From Cerioporus squamosus (taxonomy: Eukaryota > Basidiomycota > Agaricomycetes > Polyporales > Polyporaceae), in the NCBI GenBank assembly GCA_022592435.1, contig JABYQS010000137.1, positions 38,893 to 102,892 of the forward strand: DNA of 64,000 bases, in the 5' to 3' direction. Within the stretch, counting starts at the first letter, position 1, and each line of letters starts with the position of its first letter. The notes under the pieces are model-generated. The model was not told the origin of the DNA, made no database searches, and worked only from the letters and a program-made list of their open reading frames with translations. Shown one piece after another: positions 24,294 through 35,868 of the stretch. Both the position numbers and the translations under genes were made by a program.

Positions 24294-24665
24294 GAGTACA
24301 CTATCATCCTCATCGTTTCCTTCCTCTTCACCACCTGGGCCATCTCCGAAGTCCAGTTCGACAGCATCCTGCTCCTCCTGACTCGATCGACCGGCTTGTC
24401 TCTGTCTTCGGCCTTCACTCGGCCTTTCTCGAACTCACCCAGTAAGTGCAACATCTCCTCCTACATATGACCTTGCCTGATGCTGACATACTTCCCGCTT
24501 AGCATGGCCATTGGCTTCGAGACACTCGCATATGTCTTGTCCAGCATCAGGCCCCTAGCTGGAGATGACCTTCACTCCAACATCCATCGCACAGCAACCC
24601 AACTTGATCTTCTCCTAGTTGTCCTCTTCCTCGTCACCTCTGGCTCTATGTGCTACCTCCAGTGA
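24294..24665 (+). CDS. Small two-exon membrane protein, probable frameshift
   Basis: The ATG at 24294 sits in a strong context (CACCATGG) and opens a hydrophobic N-terminus (MEYTIILIVSFLFTTWAIS). A clear intron (24442-24502) leads to a second exon, HMAIGFETLAYVLSSI through LDLLLVVLFLVTSGS to the stop at 24665. The exon-1 frame that matches exon 2 (DSIDRLVSVFGLHSAFLELT) is shifted by one base from the ATG frame. Exon 1 is 148 nt where 149 would close the phase, so one base is missing, most simply a G at about 24380. With that base the product would have 103 residues and two hydrophobic segments. Family unknown. If the shift is genuine this is a broken gene. Confidence 0.5.
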
Positions 24666-25201
24666 ATATGCACGAACCGGGGCTTAGACGGAAGTTCCGA
24701 CAGGATCATCGAGGTTGCGTAAGCTCGGAACATTCGATTCATTCTACATACCTCGCATACTACTATTTTCCGGACCCCTCCTGGTCTTCTGCATCTCACT
24801 GATGTCTTCGAGGCCTTGAATATATAGTAAGAGGTTCTCATACAGTACGTGCATGTCGAAGACATGCGTACAAACAAAGCAAAATCAACAGAACAAGTCC
24901 GAGAGAGAGAGGCAGCAATGTACACAGCAGTATGACACAACAGATATCATCAACACAGCGGGAGTCATGATGATGCTTCCTAAACCTACAAATTGGGCAG
25001 CGCGGGAACAGCAGAGCATTTACGTCACAATCGAATTGATGGTTAACGCCACTAGGCGGTCGTGTCAAGTCGCGTCATGAGGCAATATCTGCCGCAATGT
25101 CAGTAAGCATACGGCCGCCGTTATGCTTACTAGCACTCAAGCGTTCCACTTCATGACAGCGTGGGTATGTACGCATCGTAGGGATGAGGATGCCGTCCGC
25201 G
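24666..25201. other. Intergenic, AT-richer, no gene
   Basis: A convergent region between the small membrane-protein gene (plus) and an unknown minus-strand gene. It has purine-rich (GAGAGAGAGA) patches near 24900 and no supported gene. Confidence 0.45.
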
Positions 25202-26100
25202 TCAGCGGGGAATGGTCGCATCAGGATGGTTCGGAACCACAACTCCGATGGTGGGCTGCAGGCTTCCCCTGGAGATATGCTGAATGTCAAGGAGGACAAG
25301 GTCGTCCAGGCCCAACTGCCGGCCACTGTGAACGAGAGGCTTGCCGGAACTGTGTGCGAGAGTCTGCGTCCGCGTCAACGATATGGCGCGGAGACATGAG
25401 TGTGTGGACCTACCAGAAAGGTCTGCATCTCCTCTGCGATGATGTGCGCGAGCTTGGAACGGGTTTGGGGGAGCGGACGAGTCCGAACGCAGCGAAGGAC
25501 GTTCACCTGACGGCTGTACTTGGCGTACCCAGGAAACTGATTTCCGTATGGAGTAGTAGTAAGTGAGCGTCCTAGGATATAGGAATTCGAAGCGAAGCGG
25601 ACGGAACTCACACAGAAGACGATGGCGAGCTTCTGTGGCACTTCGAAGCTCGAGTTCGCAGGCCAGGCTCCCCGATTACTGTCGGCGAGCCCATGAAAGT
25701 CATTTCGCAGGGCAGCACCAAGGCCGATGCCTTGGAACAGCATCTCGGGCAGGCGGAAGGCTTCGGACGTCAGACCCCGATCGTATATGGTTTGGTAGAG
25801 TTCCTGTACTCGTACTGTGAGAATTAGGGCTAGCATACAATGAACCTTGCATACCTTGTACACCACGCCTTGCCTTGTTTTCGAGATAGGGAAGTTTTGC
25901 GCCAAAGGCTGGGTAACTTGGAAGGATCCACTTGCTTCTGCGGGCCGGGTATGCCCTGCTTGGGGCTGTGTGCAGGACGGCGAGGAAGTACCTGTCAGCG
26001 AGGCTGTTGGTTCGATGCGTATGGGCACCCACTACGGATGAAAGCATGCCAGTATTGTTTGCGTGAGATGCCGACGCCACATTGTGGTTCCGAATATCAT
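25202..26100 (-). CDS. Unknown multi-exon protein
   Basis: I do not recognise the family. A plausible model starts at 26100 (MIFGTTMWRRHLTQTILACF) and splices through YFLAVLHTAPSRAYPARRSK and KLPYLENKARRGVQ. It continues with VQELYQTIYDRGLTSEAF, LPEMLFQGIGLGAALRNDF and FEVPQKLAIVF, then PGYAKYSRQ, LAHIIAEEMQTFL and LGLDDLVLLDIQHISRG, ending HPDATIPR at 25202. Donors (GTGAGT, GTATGC, GTAGGT) and acceptors are good, and most phases close. The last acceptor is ambiguous: an alternative 10 nt upstream would end the protein at about 25285. Hydrophobic N-terminal residues suggest a membrane anchor or signal. No catalytic motif could be named. Confidence 0.4.
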
Positions 26101-28735
26101 TGCAATGACACGGGAGCTGGGCGACGGATGATTGTGAGCGGGGTCGGGGGCTTTTGCATGCTACTCCGCGGCTCACCGGGGGTGGAGTTCCAAGGAAAGG
26201 GAGAGGGGGATTGGGAATGCTGGCAATGCGGAGACCAACCACACTGGGAGCGATGATGGGCAGCCAACGACCTGCGACCTAGTACACCGAGTGCAGTGAC
26301 GTTCAATCAGTACCCCAATGAACCGTCGCTACCAAATGTACCTCATCGTACACCCAATGGCACCCCAAGCCGACGGCGCCGTTCGATATAGGCGGATTGG
26401 GAGGATCACCGATGTCGGAGGAGCCGGGATGCATACTGTTGAGCTGTTCAACGATGATGGAGTGGAGGCGGGTGGTCACTGGTTTGAAGTAGCGGGGAAA
26501 GGGATCGACAGTGAGGGATTGGAGGACTGACTGAAGTCATTTATATGCTGCGGCCTGCCAGTAGAACGTCGCTCATCAATCGCAGGGCCAGACTTGTCGC
26601 GTTCATCCGGTGTTATCCGCGTCGTAATGCAAGAAGCACTCCTGAGAGGCGGCAAGGCGATGCGGTCCGCTCGAGGAGGTAGCACCGTTGGATGCCGCCG
26701 CCCAGTAGATTATTTGACCGCAGATGACGCAGGTACGCGTGCTCTGCGCGTGCCCCCTAAGCCATGATAGCCTCGCGCGGGCAGAATTTTTTCTGTACCG
26801 GCGGCATATACCAGGCGGATGATTGGCAGATGTCTCGCTCAGGGATAGCTCTGCCTACCGACTCCGATGGAGACTGCATGGTGTGTCCGGACCGGTCCGG
26901 TTCTGGAGAAACATTCTCTGGATGGGGGTTTGCCATCTATCCGGAGCTGAATTGATGCCCAACGACAATGTTGGCTGCGCTATAATAGAGTGGACTTAAG
27001 ATGAGAGGAATACTTTCGAGTTCGGGATCCTCCGAGTACAGGTTCAGACCGCTTCGAAAGCAGATGACCGAGGTCTGTGGGAGTATCGAACCGTAGCACT
27101 GACTTGAGCTCCGGGTCGACGTCCGACATTATCAGCTCTGTGGCAGTCAGGTGTCGTCCAGTCCCTGGCGCTACATGGACCGCCTTCTTCAGTCATAGTA
27201 GTATCTGGATGCACAGTCGTACGTACGTACCAGTGCGCCTGAGGTGCCGTTTTATCCGTGTACACGGTCGCCAAGTTCAAGAGATCGCGCGCGTCCGACA
27301 CTGTCGCCTCTTGAGACTAATGCTGCCTATGCTCGGCCGAATGTAATGTGCAAGTCTGCGCGACGTTCCGAGTCCGCCTGTTCTTGCCAACAAGAGCGGA
27401 AACGTGAGGCAGCTTGATGAGCGGGAGTCGCAGCACAGGAGTACTGCCCTGATCCTGGGAGATAACCAATGGAGGCAGAAGCTGAGAAGCGCGATCGGTG
27501 TACTAGGAAGTTGCGAGTAAACGTTAAGTATCTCAGAGTTCTGATGAGCGGAGAAACAGTCGCACAATGCACTCACCGGCCCGACCCAGGGCGCACGCCC
27601 AGGTACCAGCCAAGTAGTCTCGTGCCCAGACGGTTAGGGCGGTCCTAACAAGGCAACGAGAAAGGAGACAGACGAGAAAAGGACCGGTGTTCTAGGTTGT
27701 GACCTGTCTCGTCCCTGTTGCCGTTATCCTTGCCTTTTTCGGGTCGAGACAGGACGCGCCCTAGAGCGGCTGGTTTCGAGACTACCAGCCAAGGAGTTAC
27801 GCGGCTTCCATTCTGTGGCATGGGTGCGGGCGCGGGCATCTGAGCCGCGTATTCTCCGTGTGCGGTAGCGTCGTCTCCACACGGTGCGTCGGCCTCCGCG
27901 TAGTTGCGTAATAACTTCCAATTGCAGGAAATCGTAAGAGCTTCGGGCGTGTGGGCTACAGGTCCGAGTAGGACGTTCTTTGATCGATAACCACCGCAAA
28001 TGGCCGTGGATGAGTACGGTAACTGACATGTGGCTGGCCCAACAGCCGATGCAGTGGAATGACTGGATAGGAGCGGATATGTCGGAGAGCAGTTAACACT
28101 TGTCAAGTAGGCATGACGGAGGACGTACTAACACCACAGGAACCTCCAGGCAGCTCGGGACACGCAAGAGGATGATTGAGATTTGGACGTGGCTAAGCGC
28201 CGTATGCGATGGTCCAACTAGCACCGATCTGATCTTCCACTCCTCGAATGCTATTGGCTTAGAGCAAGGAACCCAACCTCCTGCCAGCTCGACGCAAAAC
28301 GGAGATGAACATTGAAGTCGACTGGAGAGGATGCGGTCCGCACGAAAGACGAGAGGAGAGAAGCGGGAAGCCAAGACGCTGGGCGAGTTGATCGAGTGGC
28401 TTGTCTGGCGACGACAGGCACGCGGCGCCGGGTTGTCGAACAACGGCGGGTATATACATGGTGAGCCATGGTCAGAGGACGGATCGTCTCTCTTCAGTCT
28501 CTTCTCCACTGCGAGCTGCCTGAGCGTGTCAGGGAACTCGCGCTGCTATTCTCGCCGGTGGTACTCACGCCGCTGCGGACGCGATCATTGTCAGCCGTCG
28601 TGACTGTGTGACCCGGGGCGCAGAGCTGGAGCGCACACGCTGCTTGGCCTCATCGCCCTTGCCATTCTTCCTCCTGCACTTATAGGCCCCTTCTCCGGCG
28701 CCGAGCGCGTCCTCTCCTTCCCTCTCTCATCGGTC
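26101..28735. other. Intergenic, 2.6 kb, no firm gene
   Basis: Upstream flank of the minus-strand unknown gene and of the aspartic peptidase. One short plus-strand frame at 26318-26530 (70 residues, with YLIVHPMAPQADGAVRYRR and MHTVELFNDDG) reads like real protein but has no partner exons that I could join. The rest has only short overlapping frames and could include a decayed gene. Confidence 0.4.
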
Positions 28736-30947
28736 ATGGTCTTGTATACCCTCTTGCCTCTGCTTTCGCTCGCTGCTGCCACCCTCGCCACCCCCGCATT
28801 CGTCCCGCCACCCCTCCACGTTCCCCTCACCCGACGATCGGCGAAACGCAACGCCTCGATCGACCGTTTTGCCAGCCACGCCGAACACCTCCGCAACAAG
28901 TATGGTTACAAGAACACGACGCTCGCGCTGGGCAAGCGGGCACAGACGGTCGGCGTAGGCATTATCGACCAGGTATGTGCACGATCCACAACACGCTTCC
29001 CATCCTTCCCACCACAACCTGTAAAGTCGTTCCCCGTTCAGCGAAGGTCGGACGGGCAGCGCGGCCTTCGGACCCACCGCTTTCGTGCCCATGGCCCGCG
29101 TTGGTACCGCGCTTGCGTCGGGCTCTCGAGTACGTCATCCTTCTGCAGGATGCATCGTGCGCGAGCCACTCTTCCCATCCTCTTCTCCCGTTGTCGATAC
29201 CTTTGCAACATCTCTTTGCGTCCTCCCCCTCGGCATGCACCTTTCGTCTCCGTACTGACCCTATTGTAGAATGGCGACTCGTCCTACATTGGACAAGTCA
29301 CAATCGGCACCCCTCCGCAATCGTTCAAGGTCGTCCTCGACACCGGTTCGTCCGACTTGTGGGTCGCCGCTACCGACTGTCTCTCGTGTGGTCAGACTCC
29401 ACCCTTCGACCCGACAAGGTCGTCCACTATCCAGCAAGTGACAGGAAGTACCGGCCAAGCCCAGGACATCACAATCCGCTATGGCAGCGGGCGAGTTGCT
29501 GGTATTCTGGCCTCGGACACCGTTTCCATGTCCGGCTTCACCGTCAACCCGCAGCGCTTCGTCGTCGTCGAACAGATGACAGACGGCCTTCTTGATGGTG
29601 ATGTCTCTGGGATCATGGGGCTGGCATTTGAGGCTCTTGCATCCACCGAGGCCACCCCATTCTGGCAATCACTGGTAAACAACAACCAGTTCAACTCTCC
29701 CGAAATTTCGTTCTGGCTCGCGCGTCACCTGGATGATGTCAACGCGGCAACTGAGCAAGACGGTGGCGTCATGACCCTCGGTGGCACCAACAGCTCGCTG
29801 TTCACTGGCGACATCGAGTTCAACTCGCTTGTCAACGACGGAACGCCCACATTCTGGATGCTCGAAATGACAGGTGGGCAGTTACGCAGACTTTCTTGAT
29901 GTCGTCTGACATCCCACTAGGTGTCACTGTGGGAGGCAAGTCTGTCTCGGTCCCCACCGGTGCTTCTGCGCTCTCCGCCATAGACACGGGCACCACTCTC
30001 ATCGGCGGCCCTTCCGACGCTGTGCAAGCTATATACAGCCAAATTGATGGTGCGCAGGCACTCAGTGGTCAGATGGAGGGCTTCTTCGCGTTCCGTGAGT
30101 TCCATGTTTGCTATTCCTGTTCCACTGCCGATATTTATACCGGCTGTTCCGCAGCCTGCTCCACGAAGGTGGACATCTCCATGGCCTTTGGCGGGAAGCT
30201 GTGGCCCATAAGCGACGCCGACATGAATCTCGGCACTGTCTCCCCTGGCCTGTGCCTCGGAGGCATCTTTGACCTGACTCTTGGCTCCAGCGTCGGAAGT
30301 GGTGGAGGCAACCCCACCTGGGTCGTCGGCGACACCTTCCTGGTCAGTTGATCTCTTCCTCCGCATCGTGGCGCTCTCTCAAATAATCTGGCTTACTCCT
30401 TCGCATGATGTAGAAAAATGTGTACAGCGTTTTCCGTGCAAACCCAGCATCCGTGGGTTTCGCGCAGCTGTCCGATGCTGCGGGTGGATCACCCGGTATG
30501 TGTCCCATCTCTGTTCTTCCCGTCAGTCAACATGAATTTGACAAGCTCCGTCTTCTGCGCTCGCTCCGTCCGCTCCGTCCTCTGCGGTAATCCCATCTAC
30601 GATCCGTTCATCTTCTGTCCTCCCATCGGAATCGTTCGTGCCCACGCTGCTCTCCTCCATTGGCCGCCCAGGAAACCCGACCTCGGTGCCCAGCGCGACG
30701 TTCGGCCCAGCCGGCGATCCGCTGCCGTCCGTGTCAGGCTCTTCAAGTTCAGGAGGTGCGTCTTGGCTGGGTGTGGTTGTGACGTACGACTGATGAACAT
30801 TGAATGCGCTTGATAGGTTCGTTGAATCCTACAGCTACCGGATCGAACAACGCCGCGATGCACCTGTCGGTAAACTCCCAGGGCATCACCGGGGTTGCAT
30901 TAGCGCTCCTGGCGAGCGTGCTGTCGGGCATGGTCGTCTTCGCATGA
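28736..30947 (+). CDS. Aspartic peptidase, pepsin family A1, secreted
   Basis: The first exon (28736-28972) gives a signal peptide (MVLYTLLPLLSLAAATLA) and propeptide with a KR-type end. Then follow 29270-29873, 29921-30094, 30155-30342, 30414-30495, 30672-30755 and 30817-30947. With these seven exons the frame closes at 499 residues. Both catalytic motifs are present: VVLDTGSSDLWVA and SAIDTGTTLIGGPSD. So are the flap region (DITIRYGSGRVAG) and the paired Cys near CLSC and CSTK/CLGG. After the fold ends (FRANPASVGFAQL) there is a Ser/Gly/Pro-rich stalk and a hydrophobic end (GITGVALALLASVLSGMVVF) suitable for a GPI anchor, so the enzyme may be held at the cell surface. The first intron (28973-29269) is unusually long and may hide a further propeptide exon at about 29042-29129, whose phase does not fit as the sequence stands. 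Confidence 0.93.
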
Positions 30948-31887
30948 TGACCGCTGTCTAACCGGGGTGCTAGATCTGGGAGGCATTTGGAGGGTTGAGC
31001 AACCAACACGCGGGCCCAAGCTGCTTCTACGTGTTGTGCAGTGCTTTGGACGCTATCAGGAGCGGAGTGGGATGTGTTGTCGCCGTATCAATTGTGCTTG
31101 GAAACTCACGTTTGTACAGTGCTAGGACTGCTATCAATGACGCTTTCGCTACCTCTATCTGTGTCGCTATGTTTTTCCGGTCACGTCGCCATGAGAGGAC
31201 GATGTTACTCGTGGGACACTGGCTCCGGGACGAGGGAGACTGCAACGTATCCTTCACTGCGGGTGCTCCTGGGAACTCTCCGGAGTCGGAATACAGTAGT
31301 AGGTCTTGTGTGCTTGTCATGAGGGCTGTCAGGCAAGGTGAACTCTGGACTCTGGGGACACGCTGCGCAGTCTCCACTCCCATGGGAGTGGGACGGGGAG
31401 GTCACTGCAGATCCTCGGGCTCCTGGAGAACTTCCCGGTTCCGAGGGTTTAAGTGAGACATGTGCCCTGCAGATGTATCACAAGAAAGGGACCGAGGAGC
31501 TGGGCTCAGCGAGAGAAGAGGGATGGAGGCCTTCGATCCTCGCACTAGCACTGTCCTATATAACCACAGTGGGATCACAAGCGATGCTTCAAGTTAAGTA
31601 GTCCCTGATTGTTACTCTCGATCAGATTTCTCCTCTGCTTACCTGCCTTCGAAGGCTGTGCAATGATAAGTAAAGGGTAACAGGGACACTGTTACTCAAT
31701 TGTTATCAGATTGTTATGCATCAATCCTAGAAGAGATTGGCGCCGATATTATCTTTTATCGCCGTGTCCAGAGTCAGAGCCGCAGACCATCTTCCTCCGC
31801 CGCGTACTCCAGATCGTATCTTCCCCTTTCTCTCCTGTATTGCTCGCCCACCCTCTTGCGCCAAAAAGAACTAGAACTAGAAGGAAG
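30948..31887. other. Intergenic and promoter of eIF2-alpha gene
   Basis: About 0.9 kb between the aspartic peptidase tail and the eIF2-alpha start. The distal half has only incoherent open frames. The proximal half is AT-richer and holds a palindrome (31677-31695) and an inverted CCAAT (ATTGG, about 31736). Confidence 0.5.
31677..31695. promoter_or_regulatory. Palindrome upstream of eIF2-alpha gene
   Basis: Perfect 7-base inverted repeat GTAACAG - 5 nt - CTGTTAC, about 195 nt before the eIF2-alpha ATG. It is followed by two TTGTTAT copies. The spacing suits a dimeric regulator, but no factor is assigned. Confidence 0.4.
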
Positions 31888-33273
31888 ATGCGTTACTACG
31901 AACAACGCTACCCGGAGGTGGACGAGCTCGTTATGGTGCAAGTGCGCCAGATCGCGGAGATGGGTGCATATGTGAAACTGGTATGTTCTTCCGCTTCTCT
32001 CGCCTTTCGTCGCACAGACCCTGGTCAAGGGGTGTACCGGAAGCATACCTGCTCACTGACTTCCCGCAAGTAGCTCGAATATGACAACATCGAGGGTATG
32101 ATCCTGCTCTCGGAGCTCTCCCGGAGACGTATCCGATCGATCCAGAAGCTCATCCGTGTCGGGCGTAACGAGGTTGTCGTCGTGCTCCGTGTAGACAAGG
32201 AGAAAGGTGCGTTATGGCAATTATGTTGTCCGTCTCAAAGCTTAGCCCAGCATACGCATGAATGCAGGCTACATTGATCTCTCAAAACGTCGCGTCTCGC
32301 CCGAAGACATCACGAAATGCGAGGAGCGCTACATGAAGTCCAAAACCGTCGCGTCCATCATGCGGCACGTCGCCTCGAAGGTGCCGTCCGTGAACGGGGA
32401 GGTGCTCGAGGGCGAGCAGGCGAAGCAGGCCGAGGCGGAGGCTGCAGAATCGAAGCGGGCGCGTCGCGCAGCGAAAAAGGAGGGCCACGAGGAGGACGTC
32501 CCTGAGGAGACCCTCGGCGGCGGGGCGAACGAGGAGGCGCGCCTGGAGCAGCTGTACGAGGAGATTGCATGGCCGCTTGGGAGGAAATACGGGCACACGT
32601 ACGATGCGTTCAAGCTTGCTCTGACGTGAGTGTCTCAGTTTCCGTCTGGGTTTCTGTGGATGAACTCATGGTGTTGGGATAAAGCGAGCCCGATGTTGTC
32701 TTCTCGTCATTGCCGTCGCCTCCGCAGCCTGCGGTGCTCAACGTGCTCCTGAGCACGATCGCACGGCGACTGACGCCCCAGCCCATCAAGCTTCGTGCAG
32801 ATATCGAGCTCACCTGCTATACCCCTGCTGGCATCGACGCCATCAAGAAGGCTCTTCGTGCAGGCGAGGCGCAGAGCAACGAGGCGGTCCCGATCAAGGC
32901 GAAGCTCGTCGCTCCTCCACTATACGTCCTCAGCACAAATGCTACCGACAAGGTGAGCACTCTGCCTGAGACGAGGTGATTCTGTACTCATACGCGTATT
33001 CAGTATGCCGCTGTGGACCGCCTCGAGCGTGCAATTGAGTCGATCCAGTCAACGATTGAGGACCAGGGTGGATCACTGGTCGTGAAGATGAAGGTACGGC
33101 TTTCAGCCCAATGTTGCGATGCCATAAAGTATGCTAATGGTTCATTCATCGCGGTTTTTCAGCCCAAAGCCGTCTCGGAGACAGAAGAGCAGGACCTCGC
33201 GCAGCTCATGGCGAAGGCCGGCCAAGAGAACGCGGAAGTGTCTGGCGACGAAGACGACGAGGAGGCACTGTAG
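31888..33273 (+). CDS. SUI2: Translation initiation factor eIF2 alpha subunit
   Basis: Six exons join in frame: 31888-31980, 32074-32206, 32268-32625, 32685-32952, 33004-33093 and 33163-33273, giving 350 residues. The N-terminal S1 domain ([37 protein letters not shown]) contains the regulatory loop [13 protein letters not shown], with Ser47 equivalent to the Gcn2/PKR-phosphorylated serine (Ser51). The helical domain ([24 protein letters not shown]) and the C-terminal alpha/beta domain ([24 protein letters not shown]) follow, and the protein ends in the usual acidic tail ([10 protein letters not shown]). eIF2 delivers initiator Met-tRNA to the 40S subunit. At 350 residues it is longer than the ~305-315 of yeast and animals because of a ~45-residue charged insert between the S1 and helical domains (residues ~114-166). 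Confidence 0.96.
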
Positions 33274-33630
33274 AAGTCGACATTGTACTCATCCTACATG
33301 TACTAGTCCCCACCACGCTGTAGCTATCGCCATTCAATCTTCCTTGTATTGTTGACCTCGTCATATCACTCCCGGCGATCTGATATCATGGGATTATCTA
33401 TTGTCCCCAAGATCGAAGCACTTCGAGCAAGTCCGGTAAGCAAGCAACTATCCAAGGACACGGCGAATTGTAGTACATGCAGGAGATCCTGCACTCTCAC
33501 CCTAGAGAGCGAATAGCACGCATCGCTCCGCGTTGAGAAACGACGATGCGCTTCACTTAGAGTAGTAGTAGTCGGTGCGATAGTCTATGAACATCTACGT
33601 GCGAGGTATCCCCGCAAGTTATGACCATGG
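33274..33630. other. Convergent 3' region
   Basis: About 360 nt between the tails of the eIF2-alpha gene and the mitochondrial carrier gene. No gene is visible; it likely holds both 3' UTRs. Confidence 0.5.
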
Positions 33631-35105
33631 TCATAGCTGGTTCAGCACCCGGCTGGCGAGCTCAAAGCCAAGGAATGTAGCACCGTTCGCAAACGGCGAC
33701 CTAATGCAGAAGTCAGTCAGATGTCCTGGGCGATCACTGAAAGCAGGCAGACGCACCTGATGAGAGTCGGGCCCAGTCCCCGCGTGAAGGCCGGAAGGCC
33801 CTCTGTCCGCCACACTGTGCGCACACAGTCGAGGGTAGACTTGTATTTTTGCCCGTCAGCTGCGGAGAAGCCATCCGTCTGCATACGGGACTTGATCATG
33901 TCTATGGGGTATATGACCGCCCAAAGCTGTAGTGTTGGATAGCCCTGTGAGCATATGATTGATAGGAAACACAACAGAACACACGTACGGCGTACCCAGC
34001 AGCAGCGCCGAAAAGCACCGCGTTCGCAGGGTTGACCTGGTCCCGTCGGATGCCTTTCTTCGCCATTTCGCGCTGCATGAGCTTCTCGTAGGCCCAGAAG
34101 TAGATGCCGTATCCGACTGCTTCGCGCCACAACGTGACGACCTGGCCCTTGTAGATCCCCGCGATACCGTGCTGGCCGTAGATCTTCTTCATGGCGTCAA
34201 ACGGCCCGGCGTACACGGGATTCGTCGCGGATTGCGTCTGCAGTCCTGAAAAAGGCGCACGCAGTTAGCCTTTGGCATTACCATTAGCGTGACAGTGTCA
34301 GAGCGGGACATGTGCACCGGACATTGAACTCCGCGGCGCGCGATCGGATACGGGGAGCGGGGAGACGAGGCGGAGTGATTTGGGAGATGGATTGGATTGG
34401 GAACAAAGAGATGGAGATAGAAGAGAATGTTTGCTCACGTATACGAATATGTTCGACGGGGCCGGACACAACGCCGTTTGCCAGGCCAGCGAACACGCCG
34501 GAGACGAACAGCTGCCCGCTCCCGAGCGCCATGCCGTCAGGTCCTCCCCGCCCGTTGCGCACGTTCTGGGCGGCGAAGTAGCGCTTGGAGTATTCTAGTG
34601 CACCGAACTGGATCGAGACGCACACGCCAATGCCGAGCAGCGGGGTCAGCGTGCCCTGTAGGACGTGCCGCGTGCATGATGGAGAATGGAAGCGAAGGCG
34701 CAGGGGTCATTGGACGGTGCGGGGATTGGGGTAGCGTGGGGGGACAATGAGCATGGATGCAGAGGTGAGGGGACACGGGGCGCACCAAACCTTGTAGAAT
34801 GCGAGGGGCCCTTCGTTCTTGAGGATGCCGCCCGCACAGTGCAGCATGCCATTGTACGTGCCCGCGGGCGCGGTCTGCATCCGCTGTTCGTCGGAGGTGC
34901 ACGCGTCAGGTCGTGTTCTTCTAGCTCCAGATGATAGGGAGGGAACGTACCACTTTCACGATATCGAATGGCTGCCCGACCAGCACCTGTCCGGGCGCAA
35001 CGCCATAAATGAGTTGTCGGTGAGCGTGACCAGGTGAAGGGCGCCACGGACCTGGGCGATCCCGCCTGCCGTGCCTGCTGCGAGGTCCTTCACTGTCTTC
35101 GACAT
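33631..35105 (-). CDS. Mitochondrial carrier (SLC25), YMC1-like
   Basis: Seven exons join in frame: 35105-35052, 34986-34951, 34883-34791, 34655-34439, 34245-33989, 33926-33757 and 33700-33631, giving 298 residues, the normal length. It has three mitochondrial-carrier repeats with signatures QPFDIVKVRMQT, GPVEHIRIRLQT and YPIDMIKSRMQT, and six expected membrane helices. Repeat 1 ends with GPLAFYKGTLTPLLGIGVCVSIQFGALEYSKR in two exons, most like yeast Ymc1/Ymc2 and the carnitine/ornithine branch of SLC25. It acts in the mitochondrial inner membrane. The substrate cannot be fixed from sequence: Ymc1-type carriers are linked to glycine/glutamate and oleate metabolism, while carnitine/acylcarnitine transport is the alternative. 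Confidence 0.92.
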
Positions 35106-35571
35106 GGCTGGGGTGCTCGACGTTGGGCACGACGAAGACGAGGGTGTAGTGGACGTTCGAGAGGAAGACGTCGAGTCAGAGCCCGCCACACTTGGCAGGA
35201 CGTATAGCACCCACTCGGACCGCTGGCCAATCACAGCGCCCAGTAAGAAACTTTGGTATAGATCTAATCTTATCTTTGCGCTTAGATTACTTATAGCGTC
35301 ACCGCATTAACTGCCATGGCGGTAACCGTCGACCCATGATGGGGGCATAATTATCATGATACATACATAGCGTGCGCATAACGATAGCAACATATACAGA
35401 CGAACGGAACGAACGAACATTAAAGTCCCAACGGTCAGCGAAAAGAGTCCGCTCCCTCGGCAGGGACTGATCCTACAGTGCGACATGATGATACCTTGCT
35501 TCGTCTCCTCTCCCCGGACGCAGCGGTAGTGGAGGGGCCCTCGCACCTTGGACTAGCCTCTGATGGGCCCC
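35106..35571. other. Intergenic, no gene
   Basis: Upstream of the carrier gene and downstream of a small minus-strand gene. It is AT-richer, with a GAAC repeat near 35402-35416. I see no gene in it. Confidence 0.45.
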
Positions 35572-35868
35572 TCACATCTTCGCTCCGTTCTTCTTCTTCT
35601 CTGACCTGAAGCCCGTGTCCCACCTGATCGGGTTGAGGTACTGCTCCTTCACCCGCAGGTCCGCCATGCGCCATTGCTGCTGTGACTCGGCAGACTCGCG
35701 CATCCAAGCCTGCGCTATAGCTTGTGCGGGGCTGAGTGGTACACTGCGCGGCACAGTGGTGTTCTGAGCACGAAGGGGGCTCGTGGTGCTCTGGGTGCGA
35801 TGAGGGCTAGGGCGCTGCGGGTGCGTGGGTGACGGAGGGTCTGATGGCATCTGGATGCGCAAGAGCAT
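35572..35868 (-). CDS. Small Ser/Pro-rich unknown protein
   Basis: The coding end is well defined: SPAQAIAQAWMRESAESQQQ, DLRVKEQYLNPIRWDTGF and the basic tail RSEKKKNGAKM, stop at 35572. The N-terminal half is Pro/Ser/Thr/His-rich. The start is uncertain. One option is an in-frame ATG at 35868 or 35850. Another is an upstream 9-nt first exon at 35943-35935 (ATGACCATT, then GTACGC donor) spliced to the acceptor just before 35850. The length would be 93-98 residues. No family is recognised. Confidence 0.45.
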   Translation of the reverse strand: MLLRIQMPSDPPSPTHPQRPSPHRTQSTTSPLRAQNTTVPRSVPLSPAQAIAQAWMRESAESQQQWRMADLRVKEQYLNPIRWDTGFRSEKKKNGAKM

